Made by a program: the position numbers and the translations under genes. The notes below the pieces were generated by a model. That model saw only the letters and a list, made by a program, of their open reading frames with translations, searched no databases and had not been told where the DNA came from. A stretch of DNA of 64,000 bases from contig NC_086374.1 in the NCBI RefSeq assembly GCF_036588685.1, positions 88,654,059 through 88,718,058 of the forward strand, written 5' to 3'. Every line of letters starts with the position of its first letter. The first letter of the stretch is position 1. Below are positions 47,939-59,740 of this stretch, piece after piece. Source of the stretch: Mytilus trossulus (lineage: Eukaryota > Mollusca > Bivalvia > Mytilida > Mytilidae).

Positions 47939-49803
47939 TAATCAATATTTAGTGATGACAATGGTTCAAATCTAATTAATATTATCGATTTATATCTACA
48001 CTTGTAGCGCAGGTAATAGGGTTTGACCAAATCAATTACACAAGATTAAACCTTTTTTTTTTGTTGATGAACAGTGGAAGAATAAACAGTATGTCATCTT
48101 TTCTGTTAAAACAATACGTATACCATTGTAAACAGCGGACGTATTCCAAAATATTTTCTTCTACATTGTCAAATTTTAAATGACCTACTAAATGAACCTT
48201 ACATTCAATGTTTAAGGATTATGTACCCTTCTTAACAAGCAAAATACAAATCATTGTTTTTTCAATATTTCAATTCAAATATATACATATGATACACCAA
48301 AATGTTCCTCATAAAATATTCTACTCATTTGCATGGGTAATTTCGTTAGTTTCATCACCAAATGATCATATTTCCATAAAAAGTCACCAATTCTTGCAGA
48401 AAATCCACCATTGTCATTTCTTCACCAATTTATACAAAAAATTGTGAAAATCAAAGAATAAAACGTAAACAATATCATGCTAGTGTTTATTTGTGATAAA
48501 TAAGTTTCATGAACTGACAAATTCAAATCATATAAAGGGTCTCTTGAAAAAAAAATGGAGTACAAATTTTATTGGAACTACTTTTTTAATACTAAAGTAT
48601 GGAGTGTCATATTGATATAAATAAAAAGAAAATAATTTAAAATTCCTTAAACAAGTTTATTTATGTCTATTATACATATGTGTTATGTTAAATTGTTTTT
48701 GAAATATAGTTTCCATAATTTGGGCTATTGAAATTACTGAAAACCACAAAACAAAATTTCAAATACAAAAAGGGAGATAATGCACCTTAATGATAAAACA
48801 AAGATTGATGGAATTCATATATAAAGTGCTGTGTGATAATTACAATCTTATATTTTTTATTGGCTAACTTGAATATTGTAAAATGGTTTTAAAATCTTTG
48901 CATTTAAACTTTTTTTTTCTTTTAAATAAATAATTAAATCTACTGTTTTTGATAAATTTATTGAAAAAAATATATAATAGTCTTGATTGACAGGAGTTCA
49001 ATAAGCGACAGGGGTAAGGTTGTCTGACCTCACTTTATTACACAAGTAAACATAGTGATAAAAATAACCCAATATTTTATATATCTAAAATATACAGTCA
49101 AAAAATTATGTTATAGGAACATGATAATCTATGTGTTCAGATATAAAGAATGTATTTCAAATAATTACATTTGTTCTTATTATGGAAACTTCAGTGAGTA
49201 ATAAAAAACACAAAATATGATGTCTCTATATAAGTTTCATCACTATATATGGTTTAAATAAGAAGTATATACATGTATATTAAAATATGTAGGTCTCCAA
49301 TTTTCAATAGTGAACATTACCGGTTTTCCAAAATCTTAAAAATGTATGTATAATATATAATTCACAAAGTCAAATATAAAACATGTATATATACATACAG
49401 TATCAATTACAAACCGTAGACTACTAGTAACTCTTTACTCTTCTACCTACATGTATGTGTCACACTTTTAAAAATCTCTAATGCAAGTTCAGTAATGTGT
49501 TCGAAATCCAATTACATTATCAAATTCAAAGTGAAATTTCAACAAAATTTTACAACAAAAAATTAAATCCAAATATAGCCTATATATGTAATAAATAATT
49601 TTAGATGATTTCCTTCAAAAAATTCTGAAAGTTTTTGAAAAACAAAATTCAAGTGACACAATCAATGTGTGTCTTACAATTTCAGTACCAATAAAAACAA
49701 TACATTCAATGTCAATCAACTAATCAGTATATATGAAAAGTTTTACTAAATGATGTTTAATTATAAAGTAAAAATATACACCGGTATATACATACAGATC
49801 AGT
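47939..49803. other. No recognisable feature
   Basis: AT-rich sequence after the duplication. No exon, RNA or repeat relation was seen. Confidence 0.35.
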
Positions 49804-49994
49804 TTAAAAGTAACATCTAATGTCAAATGGTAAACACTCAGGTGTATCAACATTTATGAGTATCTTATATTGGCAAATTAAAATCAATTCTTCATAGTCT
49901 TCTTCATTCATCAAAAACTTCTGATATTCCAGAAAAAACTTGGTGCCATTATAAAATTCTTGGTTTATAGGAGTTCCATAAAAAATAAATAAAC
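49804..49994 (-). CDS. Candidate terminal exon, unknown
   Basis: On the minus strand an acceptor 'attgcag' precedes a 63-codon open frame ending in TAA (49,804-49,806), with 'GTKFFLEYQKFLMNEEDYEE' and 'CQYKILINVDTPECLP'. Its phase fits the donor at 51,437 of the upstream exon, but that exon reaches a stop one base before its donor. It may be the old C-terminus of the transposon gene at 51.4-58.2 kb or an exon of another gene. Confidence 0.35.
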
Positions 49995-50385
49995 CTGCAA
50001 TAACAATAGCATATGATAAAATCTAAAATACTAATAAATAATTTGTGAGACTTTTCTTAATGCTTATATGTTTATATTTCTCTTTTATTTGTTTGTTTAA
50101 TATTGTAGTTACATACCTTATGTTTCAAGAATTAAGTGAAATAAAAAAAGTCTAAAAACACAAGAGTAATACATGTATCAACAGAAAAATATGAAGGGTA
50201 CAAAAGGAACCTATGTCTCTATAGTTAGAAAAGCATAATCAAATATTTATAGTCACATTATATCCAAATCATATAATGACTGAATAAAGGATGAGGAGAA
50301 TTTAAAATAAAAGTCAACTGATGTAAATTTCTAGTGGATAGGTACATCTACATATTATATTTACTTTCATTTAAGAATTGAATGG

Positions 50386-50505
50386 TTTTTTTTGTAACGT
50401 TATTGGGGTGTAAAAGCATTGACCAAAGTACAATTTGTTCCACGCTTCAATCTAATTATGTGTGCATGGTCAACACTTTTACAACCCTATGAAGTTACAA
50501 AAAGA
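50386..50505. mobile_element. Hairpin MITE ~120 bp
   Basis: 'ttttttgtaacgttattggg' is inverted as 'accctatgaagttacaaaaa', with ~40-bp arms. A related hairpin is near 23,120-23,210 (gggttgtaaaag). Confidence 0.6.
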
Positions 50506-50696
50506 AGCATCCAATACTTATAATTACATTTTTAAGCTAGTGTGATCATGAAAACACAAACTTTATAATTGTTTTATTTAATTCACCTGTGCACTTTATT
50601 GTGGGACCACATGTTATCATGAATGAAGTTTCATTGAGTAATGCAATCGCTTAAGTAATTACATGTGATGTGCAGTAAGCCAGAATAAAGTATCAT

Positions 50697-51000
50697 AATG
50701 AAAGAGGGACGAAACATACCAAAGGGACAGTCAAACTCATAAATCTCAAACAAACTGACAACGCCATGGCTAAAAATGAAAAAAAGACAAACAGAAAAAC
50801 AATAGTACACATGACACAACATAGAAAACTAAAGAATAAACAACAGAAACCCCACCAAAAACTAGGGGTGATCTCAGGTGCTCCGGAAGGGTAAGCAGAT
50901 TCTGCTCCACATGTGCCACCCGTCGTGTTGCTTATGTGATTACAAATCCGTTAAAAAGTCTAATTCGGTAGGTCACATTCATGAAAGGGACGGGGGTTGT
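50697..51000 (+). repeat. Dispersed repeat (plus copy)
   Basis: 'atgaaagagggacgaaacat' to 'gtcgtgttgcttatgtgatt'. Inverted partner of 2,550-2,925. Confidence 0.7.
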
Positions 51001-51438
51001 AGTTACGACGTAAGGAACATATTCGATATCATTTGTGAAACGGTTATTCCATAACGGTCAACCAACTCGTAATGGCGTCCGTAAAATTTAAAATGAAACG
51101 TACATCTAATGTAATTATGTGTCCTTATAACTACAAAGTTTCATGTAGTTTCACCGGAGTGTCACTGACAAATTGTTGCAATTATATATCCTGAAAAAAA
51201 TCTTAAATTCAAAGCGGCATAACTCCTAAAAGTTTGAATCTATAATTCGTGTTGATATGCAAATTTACATAATATGTCCATATAATCTTCAAATCATGAT
51301 GAAATTCTTTTGTGTGGTATAAAAAGATTTGAACAACATGACAGATGGATGGGTGGGTCAAAAACACTATACTCTAGCAGTGTTTTTGAAGTGTGAATAA
51401 GTAATATATCCAGGCTGTTGTTAGGTGTAATACATACC

Positions 51439-51661
51439 TTACAAATCAATAAACTGCACTGATGACTCTCTGAAATCTTCAACTAAATGGTTCACTATAC
51501 AACTGGAATCTTCACCATCATAAAGTATGTCATATTCTGCCAATCTTTCACCATCTTTTCCAGAAACTGCGGCTAAAACTGTTCCCTCATACCAAATTTC
51601 TTCTTCGTTAACCGTCCACTTGTGTTTGATTCTACGACCAACAAATTTAGTGTTCGAACAC
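51439..51661 (-). CDS. Exon with Tudor/spindlin-like domain
   Basis: ~73 codons with 'GRRIKHKW', 'WYEGTVLA', 'YDILYDGED' and 'LVEDF' before a TAA at 51,439-51,441. The WYxGxV…YDIxYDG pattern is that of small beta-barrels such as Tudor or spindlin repeats, which read methylated histone tails (family knowledge). Good acceptor (ttttag) and, one base after the stop, a consensus donor AAG|GTATGT. Confidence 0.65.
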
Positions 51662-51764
51662 CTAAAATCATATCAATACTGTTGAATAATAGTCTTGTCT
51701 ATGAAATCAATTTTTATACTATAGGTTGCAACACTTTTATATATTCTACAATGGCATTAGTATA

Positions 51765-51781
51765 GGGGGGGGGGGGGGGGG
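51765..51781 (+). repeat. G17 homopolymer
   Basis: Seventeen consecutive G in an AT-rich setting; a copy-number-unstable and assembly-sensitive tract. Confidence 0.9.
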
Positions 51782-52439
51782 TGTTGTGATCTTATAAAAC
51801 ATGTTTAACAGAGTATTTGTGTCGCCTGGTCCAATGTTGCCTGGTCCAAGTTTAGTGTTTTTGAGTTGTTAGTCTTGTATTTTTATATTTGTTATTCATT
51901 TCTTTGTTTTGGAGTTTGGTGAACATGCATGAACAAGTACACTTTTTGTTAAATAGGGACCAGCTGAAACATTTCCCCTGGTGCATGAATTTGTGGCTGT
52001 GTTAAAGACCCATAAGTGGCCTACAGCAGTCTTCTCAATGGACAACTTGCTGTCCCAATGATACATTCGCAACATTCACAATATTTTATTCTGTAAGCAA
52101 ACATTTTAATCAAATAGTAGCCTAAAACATGAAGACAGTTATACTCTTTAGAATTGATTTTGATTAATTACTTGAATGAGTATTTAAAGGTATATAATAT
52201 GCATATTTTATACAGAAAATATGCATTGGTGAAATTTTTAGTTAATCTTGGGTTAGAGAGCAAGCACTGGATTCTAAAGGGTATACAAAATAAATTTTCG
52301 AAAGAGAATTTATACTTAAAATGAAAATTACATGTTTGACAAAACAAAAACAAAAATTTCTTGAAAATACAAAAAAGTGTAAACAGAACAAAAATATGCT
52401 ATAAAAGAAAGAAAAGACAGCATTTCAACAATTTGTTTA

Positions 52440-52742
52440 TCTTCAGTAGTATAACATTACAAATTCTTGTTATGCTTGGTATGAAGTTAGTGTCAGATTC
52501 AGTGGTTTTACTTTTTGGCTGCTGTGTTATGTTTTTTTTTCCATTAATTTTTGTACATTCTATGTATGTTAGTTTTCTTATTTGTATTGTTTTACATTTG
52601 TAAGTTTGGGCCCTTTCATGTATGGTGTATGAGGTTTGCTCATTGTTGACGGCTGAACAGTGAATTAAAGCTGTTAAGTCCTGTATCGTTTCATCTCTTG
52701 TGGAGAGTTTTCTCATTGACAATCATACCACATCTTCTTTTG
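52440..52742 (-). repeat. Short-element relative (minus)
   Basis: Ends 'gagagttttctcattgacaatcata', the reverse complement of the short-element head. The upstream part ('gctcattgttgacggctg', 'ttaaagctgttaagtcctg') belongs to a related subfamily. Similar heads are at 26,250-26,312 and 60,905-60,955. Confidence 0.5.
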
Positions 52743-53359
52743 TGTACACTCCTATTTGATAAAAAAAAAAATCATTTCATGAATAAAAGTTTCAAAACTG
52801 ACTAAAGCTTGGAAATCTTTTAACATTATAGACACTTAAATAATTAGTAATTAGAATTCAAAAGTCTAGACACTTTTTAAGGGATCAGAAACTAAATGAT
52901 AGAAACAGTTGAATCACAGCAGTTTTACAAAACATCTAGACAATTCTTAGAAGGAAATGAATGGAGAAGAAGCCAGGATTTAAAAATCAAAATGTGATTT
53001 TGAAAAACAACAAATAAATATTTTTTGCAATATTTACAGCTGATTTCCTAATGCTTGCAAAGTAAAACTTTGGTTGGCTTGCTTGCTTTGTGTGTATAGT
53101 TGTTTATGCAAGCTTTGAAAATAAGACTTTAAACAATATATATATTTTTATATTTGAATTTAAGTGTTTGTTATCCTAATATATTTGTACAATATACAAT
53201 CAAAGCAAGCAAGTTAACCAAAGTTTTACTCTACATGCATTAGGAAATAAGCTGTTAAAAAAAAAAGGTTTTTTGTTTTAAGGTTAAAAATATAAATTTA
53301 CCTCATTGATTTTTTTCTTTTACCAGTGTATTGTTCAGTTGTACTTGTAGATGGCTTAA

Positions 53360-53750
53360 GGATGTCTGCTGGTCATGTTTTTGAATTCTTGTCATATTTT
53401 CGATTTTCTCAGGTTTTATCCATCCAAATGTATTAAAAAAAATTTTACACGACACCCCACTTTTGTCTTTATAAATCTGTTCAATAGATCATTTCAGATT
53501 TAGTGATCCGGCGGCATGAAATCCTTGTTATTTTTTCTTGGTTTAAAGGGTAAAAAACAATTCCAATGTTAACAAATAGTAAAGTCTGAAGAAAACCCTT
53601 TTCCCGCCATTTTCTAAATGTCTCGTATTTTGAAAACTACACACGAGACTAATGATTTTATTACTTTATTTTGTTTAAATATCAAAGTTGTTTTCATGTT
53701 AAGCAACCACATGAAATCCTTGTTATTTTAAATTAGAGCAGCAGACATCC
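53360..53750. mobile_element. TTAA MITE, 391 bp
   Basis: Termini GGATGTCTGCTG (inverted, 12 bp) flanked by TTAA at 53,356-53,359 and 53,751-53,754. Internal direct repeat 'atgaaatccttgttatttt' at ~53,517 and ~53,711. No ORF. Confidence 0.8.
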
Positions 53751-54820
53751 TTAATAATTGTTTTGCTGTTACTTGCATTCCTAGATGTAAAAAAGAAATC
53801 TCATATCATAAAAAGCTCATGCGTGTAATATTAAACAATTAAATGTGCAATACATCTTTTTTAAGCCAAAGTTTATATATTTGGGCCATTAACAGCTTTG
53901 TGATATAATTTGCTTCATTATTGGCATTGTTCATTGAAATCTTAACCATTGTTAATGTGAACTTTGGCCTTTTTGTCTGAAAACCTAACCAATATTTGTA
54001 GTCCAAACATTAATCTCAGTACACAGTTTTATTGCTTGATTAATGAATGTGAGGCCACGATTCGTACTTGATATCTTTATGACTGTAAGCCCCAGCATGC
54101 ATAAATTTTGTCTGCATATGTATTCAATCTCTCATTCATTGTCTCTTTGACATATCTACATTTTGAGTGCTATACACCTCATTATAATTTCATTTTTGAT
54201 ATGAACACCTCTTCTATGTCATTTATGTGTATTAAAATGGAAATCATCCCAAACCCCATTAAGGCTGTCAGCTGTAATTTATATGAGGAGTTTATACTGT
54301 ATCTTAATGATATCATTACTGATAGGGAAATATCTGTATTAATCATTATCTTATTGCTCTGGCATGTGAACTATTTTCCACTGAAAAAATATTGCTGGTT
54401 TCAAGTTGTATGCAGTATGGCTGCAAAAAATGTGATGGTTGCAATACATACAAAACATAAAAATGTTTCACCTAAATCCTTTTTTTTGTTGTCAACATTA
54501 TTAAATAATAAATTTGAATGAAAAATGTAAAGACCAGACCAATGTTTTGTGGAATTATATTTTCTCAGATAGACAGTTATACCACAAGAACTATTGATAA
54601 CTACATGTTGTTTAATACATGTATCAAGTTCAACTTTTTTTCTTTTTTTTTAAATTACCATAACAATAATAAACTGGTTAATTTAGTATTATGTATATCA
54701 AGCTTACATACATGTATCAAGCATTTGTCAATTATAAGTCCTTGTGAACTCTATATGCATGATAAGTATTGATTATAAATATATCTGATTACAAATATAT
54801 ACATCCATGACATTTCTTAC
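53751..54820. other. No recognisable feature
   Basis: Frames at 54,108-54,521 and 54,518-54,772 are hydrophobic by AT composition and show no family motif. This is intron of the fusion gene on the minus strand. Confidence 0.4.
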
Positions 54821-54957
54821 TTAGAACTCTGGTTTTTGTTGGTTGTTGAATTGTCAGTATCCTTTCTTGTTGTAGTTTTTTTCTTGGCTACAGGTATTTT
54901 TCTTGGATTTCTTCTGTTTCTTGTACATGTTTTTTTCTTGGAAGTGTTGACTAAAAA
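54821..54957 (-). CDS. Lys/Arg-rich linker exon of the fusion gene
   Basis: Encodes ~45 residues with 'TSKKKTCTRNRRNPRKIP' and 'KKKTTTRKD'. Acceptor 'tttgcag' and donor A|GTAAGA. Basic and probably a DNA-binding or nuclear-targeting linker (inference). Its phase joins the Tudor-like exon. Confidence 0.6.
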
Positions 54958-55549
54958 CTGCAAATAAATAAGATAACAAATTAAAATGATATTAAAATTA
55001 GTATCCTAAGTATGGAGAATATTAAGTTATTATCATAGATTTACTAGTGTAACTCAAATTGAAACACTTTGTATTTCTAGGGCAGCCAAATAAAAAAATA
55101 CAACTTTCAAATTGCACATATGCAGGATTTATTTTCTCTTTAACACATTACTGAAGAGCTTCCATATATTTTTTTCTGCTTATTTCTGCTTACATTTATA
55201 CATGTTATAGAATATTCTATGTAACTATTCAACTGCTAAGAGGGGGTAACTATATTCACATCTTGTGTTTTACAAAAGATATAACTGTCATGACTGTACT
55301 GCAATTTAAAAAAAAATATATATTTGAATACATGTTTAACATGTACATGTACATTTACTGACTAGATATAGGTAATTAAAAGTTCTATCAAACACCCACA
55401 ATGTGATACATTTTATCATGAGTAAAACATGTTAAATTACTGTACCATGTCATGTCAAGTGTACATGTATTTATAAAGGATTCTCATAGCTGGTTACTTT
55501 TTATGTTACATGTATATTTTTGTTCTTCAGTTTAATATTTAATATAAAA

Positions 55550-55815
55550 TTGAGAATAGAAATGGGGAATGTGTCAAAGAGACAACAACCCGACCAAAAT
55601 AAAAAAACAACAGCAGAAGGTCACCAACAGGTCTTCAATGTAGCGAGAAATTCCCGCACCCGGAGGCGTCCTTCAGCTGGCCCCTAAACAAATATATACT
55701 AGTTCAGTGATAATGAACGCCATACTAATTTCCAAATTGTACACAAGAAACTAATATAAGAATAATACAAGACTATCAAAGGCCAGAGGCTCCTGACTTG
55801 GGACAGGCGCACAAA
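55550..55815 (+). repeat. Short-element relative, plus copy
   Basis: 'atggggaatgtgtcaaagag' to 'cttgggacaggcgcac' with 'gagaaattcccgcacccgga' in the middle; a distinct subfamily of the short element. Confidence 0.6.
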
Positions 55816-55978
55816 TATATATACTGAAACTCTTTCCTATCAATTGATTAAGATCCGAGCCTATTTTGGATAAGAACCATTAGGATTTTAGCATGCAATT
55901 TATAAATTTGATAATAGTCATAGCAATTAATTAATTCCAATTTGAGAAAATAACATGAATAAGCAATATATGCCGTAC

Positions 55979-56620
55979 CCAATCACCAGGTTCTCTAATT
56001 CCTGGACTTTTGTTGTAACGTGGTGCAGCTAATTCCGGTAATAATGCCAAAAAATAGAAAGCTTCTAATTTTGGAAGCATTGTATCATTCCAAAGAACCT
56101 CATCTCTGTATATCCTCTCTATGTGAATCTGATAAGGGCTAGTAGACCTTGCAATGAAGTCAAGCCAGGGTAGGCCAGATATATTCAAAAGGCCTTGACA
56201 CTGAAAGTAATAGTTATGTTTCTTTTTCAACTGGACTTTTTCATCGGTATATTGTAAACAGAAATTTGACACTTTTTTCGTTGCTTGAATGAATGACATA
56301 TTCTTTTTCTGCAGAATATTTTTAATTTCTATAACGCCCATTTCTCCATTTTCATTGACAAGTCCATCTGGACTGCAGGCTAGGAATTTGTGATTTTTGT
56401 CAATAATAAGTCCACTACTTTCAACGTTGACATTTACCCCAGATTCAGCTTTTTTCAAAATGTATTCATGAATTGAATTTCTTTCTTCTTGCAGTCCTTT
56501 AACTGTATAAGCATTTCCTTTGAAACCTGAATATAACAATTCTGAAACAAGTGGTTTAATTTTGAGTTTGGTATTTCGTTTAACAATTTTGCCAAAGTTA
56601 GAAGCTGTGAGTCTTTTTTT
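55979..56620 (-). CDS. YqaJ-like PD-(D/E)XK nuclease segment
   Basis: Runs from RLTASNFGKIV through CSPDGLV (catalytic Asp), VIEIK (E-x-K pair), NYYFQCQGLL (Gln motif) to LLPELAAPR. The order matches lambda-exonuclease/YqaJ-type recombinases. Ends at a plausible donor after GDW. Out of frame with the upstream transposase segment by one base in the T7 run at 56,614-56,620. Confidence 0.75.
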
Positions 56621-57998
56621 CTTTCTGTTTTCCAAACTTGAGAGTTAGATTGGGTTTTTGTTTGTCTTTCAATAGCCAATATCTGATCATGAGTCAGTTC
56701 AATATGCTGAGATATGTAATTATCTTTAAGTTGGTCAAGTTCTAATTTTTCTACATCTTTAGTTACTTCCATTGAGTCAGGACCATATTCATATCTTGCT
56801 TTTTTGGTGGTACTGTCAGTCCAGCTTTTCATTTTTCTTTTCCACCTCCTTGTTTTCTGTTCTGGTTTGTTTGTACAGTTTTTAGTGTTTATAAGATGTT
56901 TCTTTCGTCTATTGTATACTGTTTTAAAATAAAATCCTGCTTCATTGCCAGTTGTTTTAGACCAGACTTGGGGGGCCCACGCTGGACCTAGATTTTGTCT
57001 TGCAGCAGCTCCGTAGCATCGTGCGTGCCATGACCCACGATTACACAAGTTATAAAATTTACCCCCATCAAATTTACTTCTGACATGCATCCATGACTCT
57101 GCAATGTTTGTAGTATCATTTCCTACCAGTCGTTCACTTTTTGTAGCAAGTCTATTCAATAGGACTGTAATATCTGATAGCATTTGCTTGTCTAAGTCAG
57201 TATAAATTAAGTTGCTACTAAACCTTGATTCCTCTTGAGCTAATAAAGATGTACCTTCTGACCAAAGTAAGCTTTGACTTTCAAAAATGTCTGGAATGTC
57301 ATTTGTACTTAAATTATCACTACTAGCTGTAGATGTTTCATTACGTTTCTCATTAGCTTTGCAGAAATTACTGCAGTTTTTGTGATTGCCAAATATGTGA
57401 TGAACTGAATTTCTTATGTCATGTGTCAAAAGTTTTATAGCTGCAGATCGATTAGACTCCTTGGACCTCATTCTAATAGCACATCTAACTGCACTAACAA
57501 TCTTTACTCTGGTTGTCTTGGTTAGCTTATTTTGACCCTTATAGTTTGGATTGTCATTTACCAGTTTTTCCAAATTTGAACGTAAACATTTGCAAGCATG
57601 ATTTGAGCATTCCATTTTTGTCACAAATTTACCCCAAACAGGTACTTCTTCCTGAATTTTCGCATATACTGAGGAATCTCCATCTGCTATTAACTGCATA
57701 TATCGCAAACCATGTACCTTTTCCGCCTGCTTGAATCCTTCAACTAATATGTCGCTTTCCATAGCCTGACTGGAGGCTGACCAATTCTTAAAACATACAT
57801 GTTCTGGTGGTTCAGTTTGAGTATTTAATGCCCTGCTGCAGATATAACAGTATTTGTTTCGGACACCTATATATAAAATTTTGCCAGTTTGTTTACCAAC
57901 TATAATTGCTACCCCACCTGAAGCATTATACGTGTGTTTGTGGGACCTTTTACTCCACCCACCATCAGTGATTACAGTTATGCTGGGTACACCTTCAT
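56621..57998 (-). CDS. Mutator-like transposase segment
   Basis: Open from 'YNEGVPSITVITDGGW' through the sequence 'LIADGDSSVYAKI' and 'KMECSNHACKCL', then a CxxC-poor basic region (NHKNCSNFCK, WKRKMKSW). The two Asp motifs and the C-x2-H-x-C element match the transposase domain that precedes YqaJ nucleases. Upstream frame 58,175-58,011 ('IYSWYSYVNHVRSQ') is shifted. Confidence 0.7.
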
Positions 57999-58511
57999 TA
58001 TAGTCATGATATTAGCCTATTATTTTTATCCTTATTTTGGTTAACAATTTCTAAATCATTTTGACTTCTGACATGATTTACATAGGAGTACCAAGAATAA
58101 ATACCTGCATTATGTAAAGTTTTTGCCAAATTTAGTGTCTCTTTTAGTAAGGGACTAGTTTCTTCCCTTAATAGTCTATCATGAAAAAGAAGAGTTTATG
58201 AAATACTAATTTCAATCCGATTTTTCTTTTTTAATTCTTCAGAACGTTTATCGTAAAAGGCATCAGATATGGTTAGATTTTCATGTATATTTATCTATTT
58301 ATGATTATTAGTTGGTATATACGAGAAATTACATATGCAGTAACTAAGATGAAAAAAAAATAAAAGTTTGGTATAAAAATAATATACACTGTCAATTTCA
58401 TATTTGTTATTTGTAATACAATTATAAAAGAAATCAACGAGATTGAAAGTCTTTAACATCACTGGCTTTCACCCATGAATTAAACTTGGTTGGCCAATTT
58501 AACCATTTGAT

Positions 58512-59544
58512 CTAATATTGTTTATAGGGTCCTCTTCCTTTTGTTTTTATAACTTTCTCAATCTTCCACAAGGAATTGTCTTTAATGTTTATTCGTTGAA
58601 GTTCAGATTGGTAGTAGGATCCAGAAATTTCTTTTCCATGGTAATCTTTGATGCGATATAACGGTGTCCTGCTTCTCCAGAATCGTCCGGATATCGTGAA
58701 TACTTCACCCGTCCATTTTTCGTCATATTCCCGAGAAAAAATATTTCTCAAATATGTCAGTCTAACTCGATCTCCAAGTTTAAACCTGAAGTGGTACTGT
58801 TTCTTTAACATTCCAGAATGCGGTCTTGAAAAATATGTCGATAAGCGAATAGCTTCTTCATTTTCCTTTTTCACTTCTACAGGTGCCATGTCGATAGTTC
58901 TATGAATAGTATGGTTGTATCCGTTTACAAAGCTTTGATGCTTGTCTATGTACCTGTAAGACTGATTGTACGAAAAGTAGCGATATATTTTCGTTTTTTA
59001 TTGTTTTTATAACACGCTCGGACACTGATGCTTTGACCTCATTAAACGCATAAAAATGATTAATCTCTTCCTTTTTAAAAACTGCCTGAACACTCTTTGC
59101 CTTGAACTCCTGTCCCATATCCGTTCGTATTTTATTTGGAACTCTTCCTGTTTGAAATATGTCTTGAAATGCAGTTGCCACGGACTCTCCTTTTTTGTCT
59201 TTTAGTTTATGTAGCCATAAGTACTTTGAAAACACATCAATGACTACCAATACGTATTTATATTCTTTATTGTATTTTGAAAACTTCACTATATCCATAA
59301 GGTCAGCAGACCATTGGTCATCTATCCCGGCCACAACGATTTCCGTTCTATTCTGTGGTCTCCTTAATGGTCGTTGTAAACTGTATGGTTCCTGGCTTTG
59401 TAACCATTTTCGTATCTTATATTTTCTAATTTTGAATTTCCCATCTTTTTGTATATAATTATAAAGTTTGTCTGGTCCCGCAAAACTAGCAGGATTTGAT
59501 GGAATGTAGTAGATTTCCTTTAGATATTTCTCAAATGCAGACAT
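58512..59544 (-). pseudogene. Maverick/Polinton-type integrase, frameshifted
   Basis: The first frame (59,544-58,900) has an integrase catalytic core with the Asp of QWSADLMDI, the Asp of IRTDMGQEF and a Glu in the SERVIK context, the D,D-35-E set of the retroviral-like integrase fold. The second frame (58,889-58,512) is the C-terminal SH3/chromo-like region with FKLGDRVRL, KWTGEVF and YRIKDYHG. The split lies in or near an A-run at about 58,970-59,000 (minus strand). Self-synthesising Maverick/Polinton elements carry this integrase. None of their other genes (DNA polymerase B, capsid, protease, ATPase) is visible, so this is an isolated relic. Not intact. Confidence 0.75.
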
Positions 59545-59608
59545 GTTGTCAATACAAATATTAAAATGGATAAAATGACATCTGTGTAATACAGTATGTT
59601 ATAAAGGA

Positions 59609-59740
59609 CTAGTCTTTCTCCTGTACATCTTCGTCAGTGTCCTCTTCATCGTCCTCATCGTCTGTATTCTCAGTGTCACTATTCTTTATGCTCTTTGCTC
59701 GGCCAATGTAAAAGTATGAACGGGCGTATGACTTTTGCGC
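59609..59740 (-). other. C-terminal end of an acidic frame
   Basis: Reads 'ARSYFYIGRAKS' and then an acidic tail (ENTDDEDDEEDTDED) to a stop at 59,609-59,611. It begins among three short repeats 'ttgcgccgattt'. It may be a Polinton ORF remnant; identity unknown. Confidence 0.3.

Larger units (their letters stand above)
51439..58175 (-). pseudogene. Mutator-like transposase / YqaJ nuclease / Tudor-like fusion gene, two frameshifts
   Basis: Minus-strand segments in transcript order: 58,175-~58,011 (N-terminal part), ~58,000-56,621 (Mutator-like transposase domain: ITDGGWSKRS, LIADGDSS, KMECSNHACK), 56,620-55,979 (YqaJ-like nuclease: RLTASNFG, SPDG, VIEIK), 54,957-54,821 (Lys/Arg-rich), 51,661-51,439 (Tudor/spindlin-like). 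The joins 54,821/51,661 and 55,979/54,957 keep phase. The reading frame breaks between 58,015 and 57,998 and at a T7 run 56,614-56,620 (plus coordinates). A Mutator-type domain followed by a YqaJ-type nuclease is a recurrent transposon arrangement in invertebrates (from memory). No terminal repeats were found, so the element's limits are unknown. The breaks suggest a dead copy, with homopolymer error as an alternative for the second. Confidence 0.7.

Noticed and set aside
54108..54772. Two adjacent hydrophobic open frames that could suggest a membrane protein
   Set aside because: Residue choice follows AT-rich composition, there is no recognisable motif, and they lie in the intron of a minus-strand gene.
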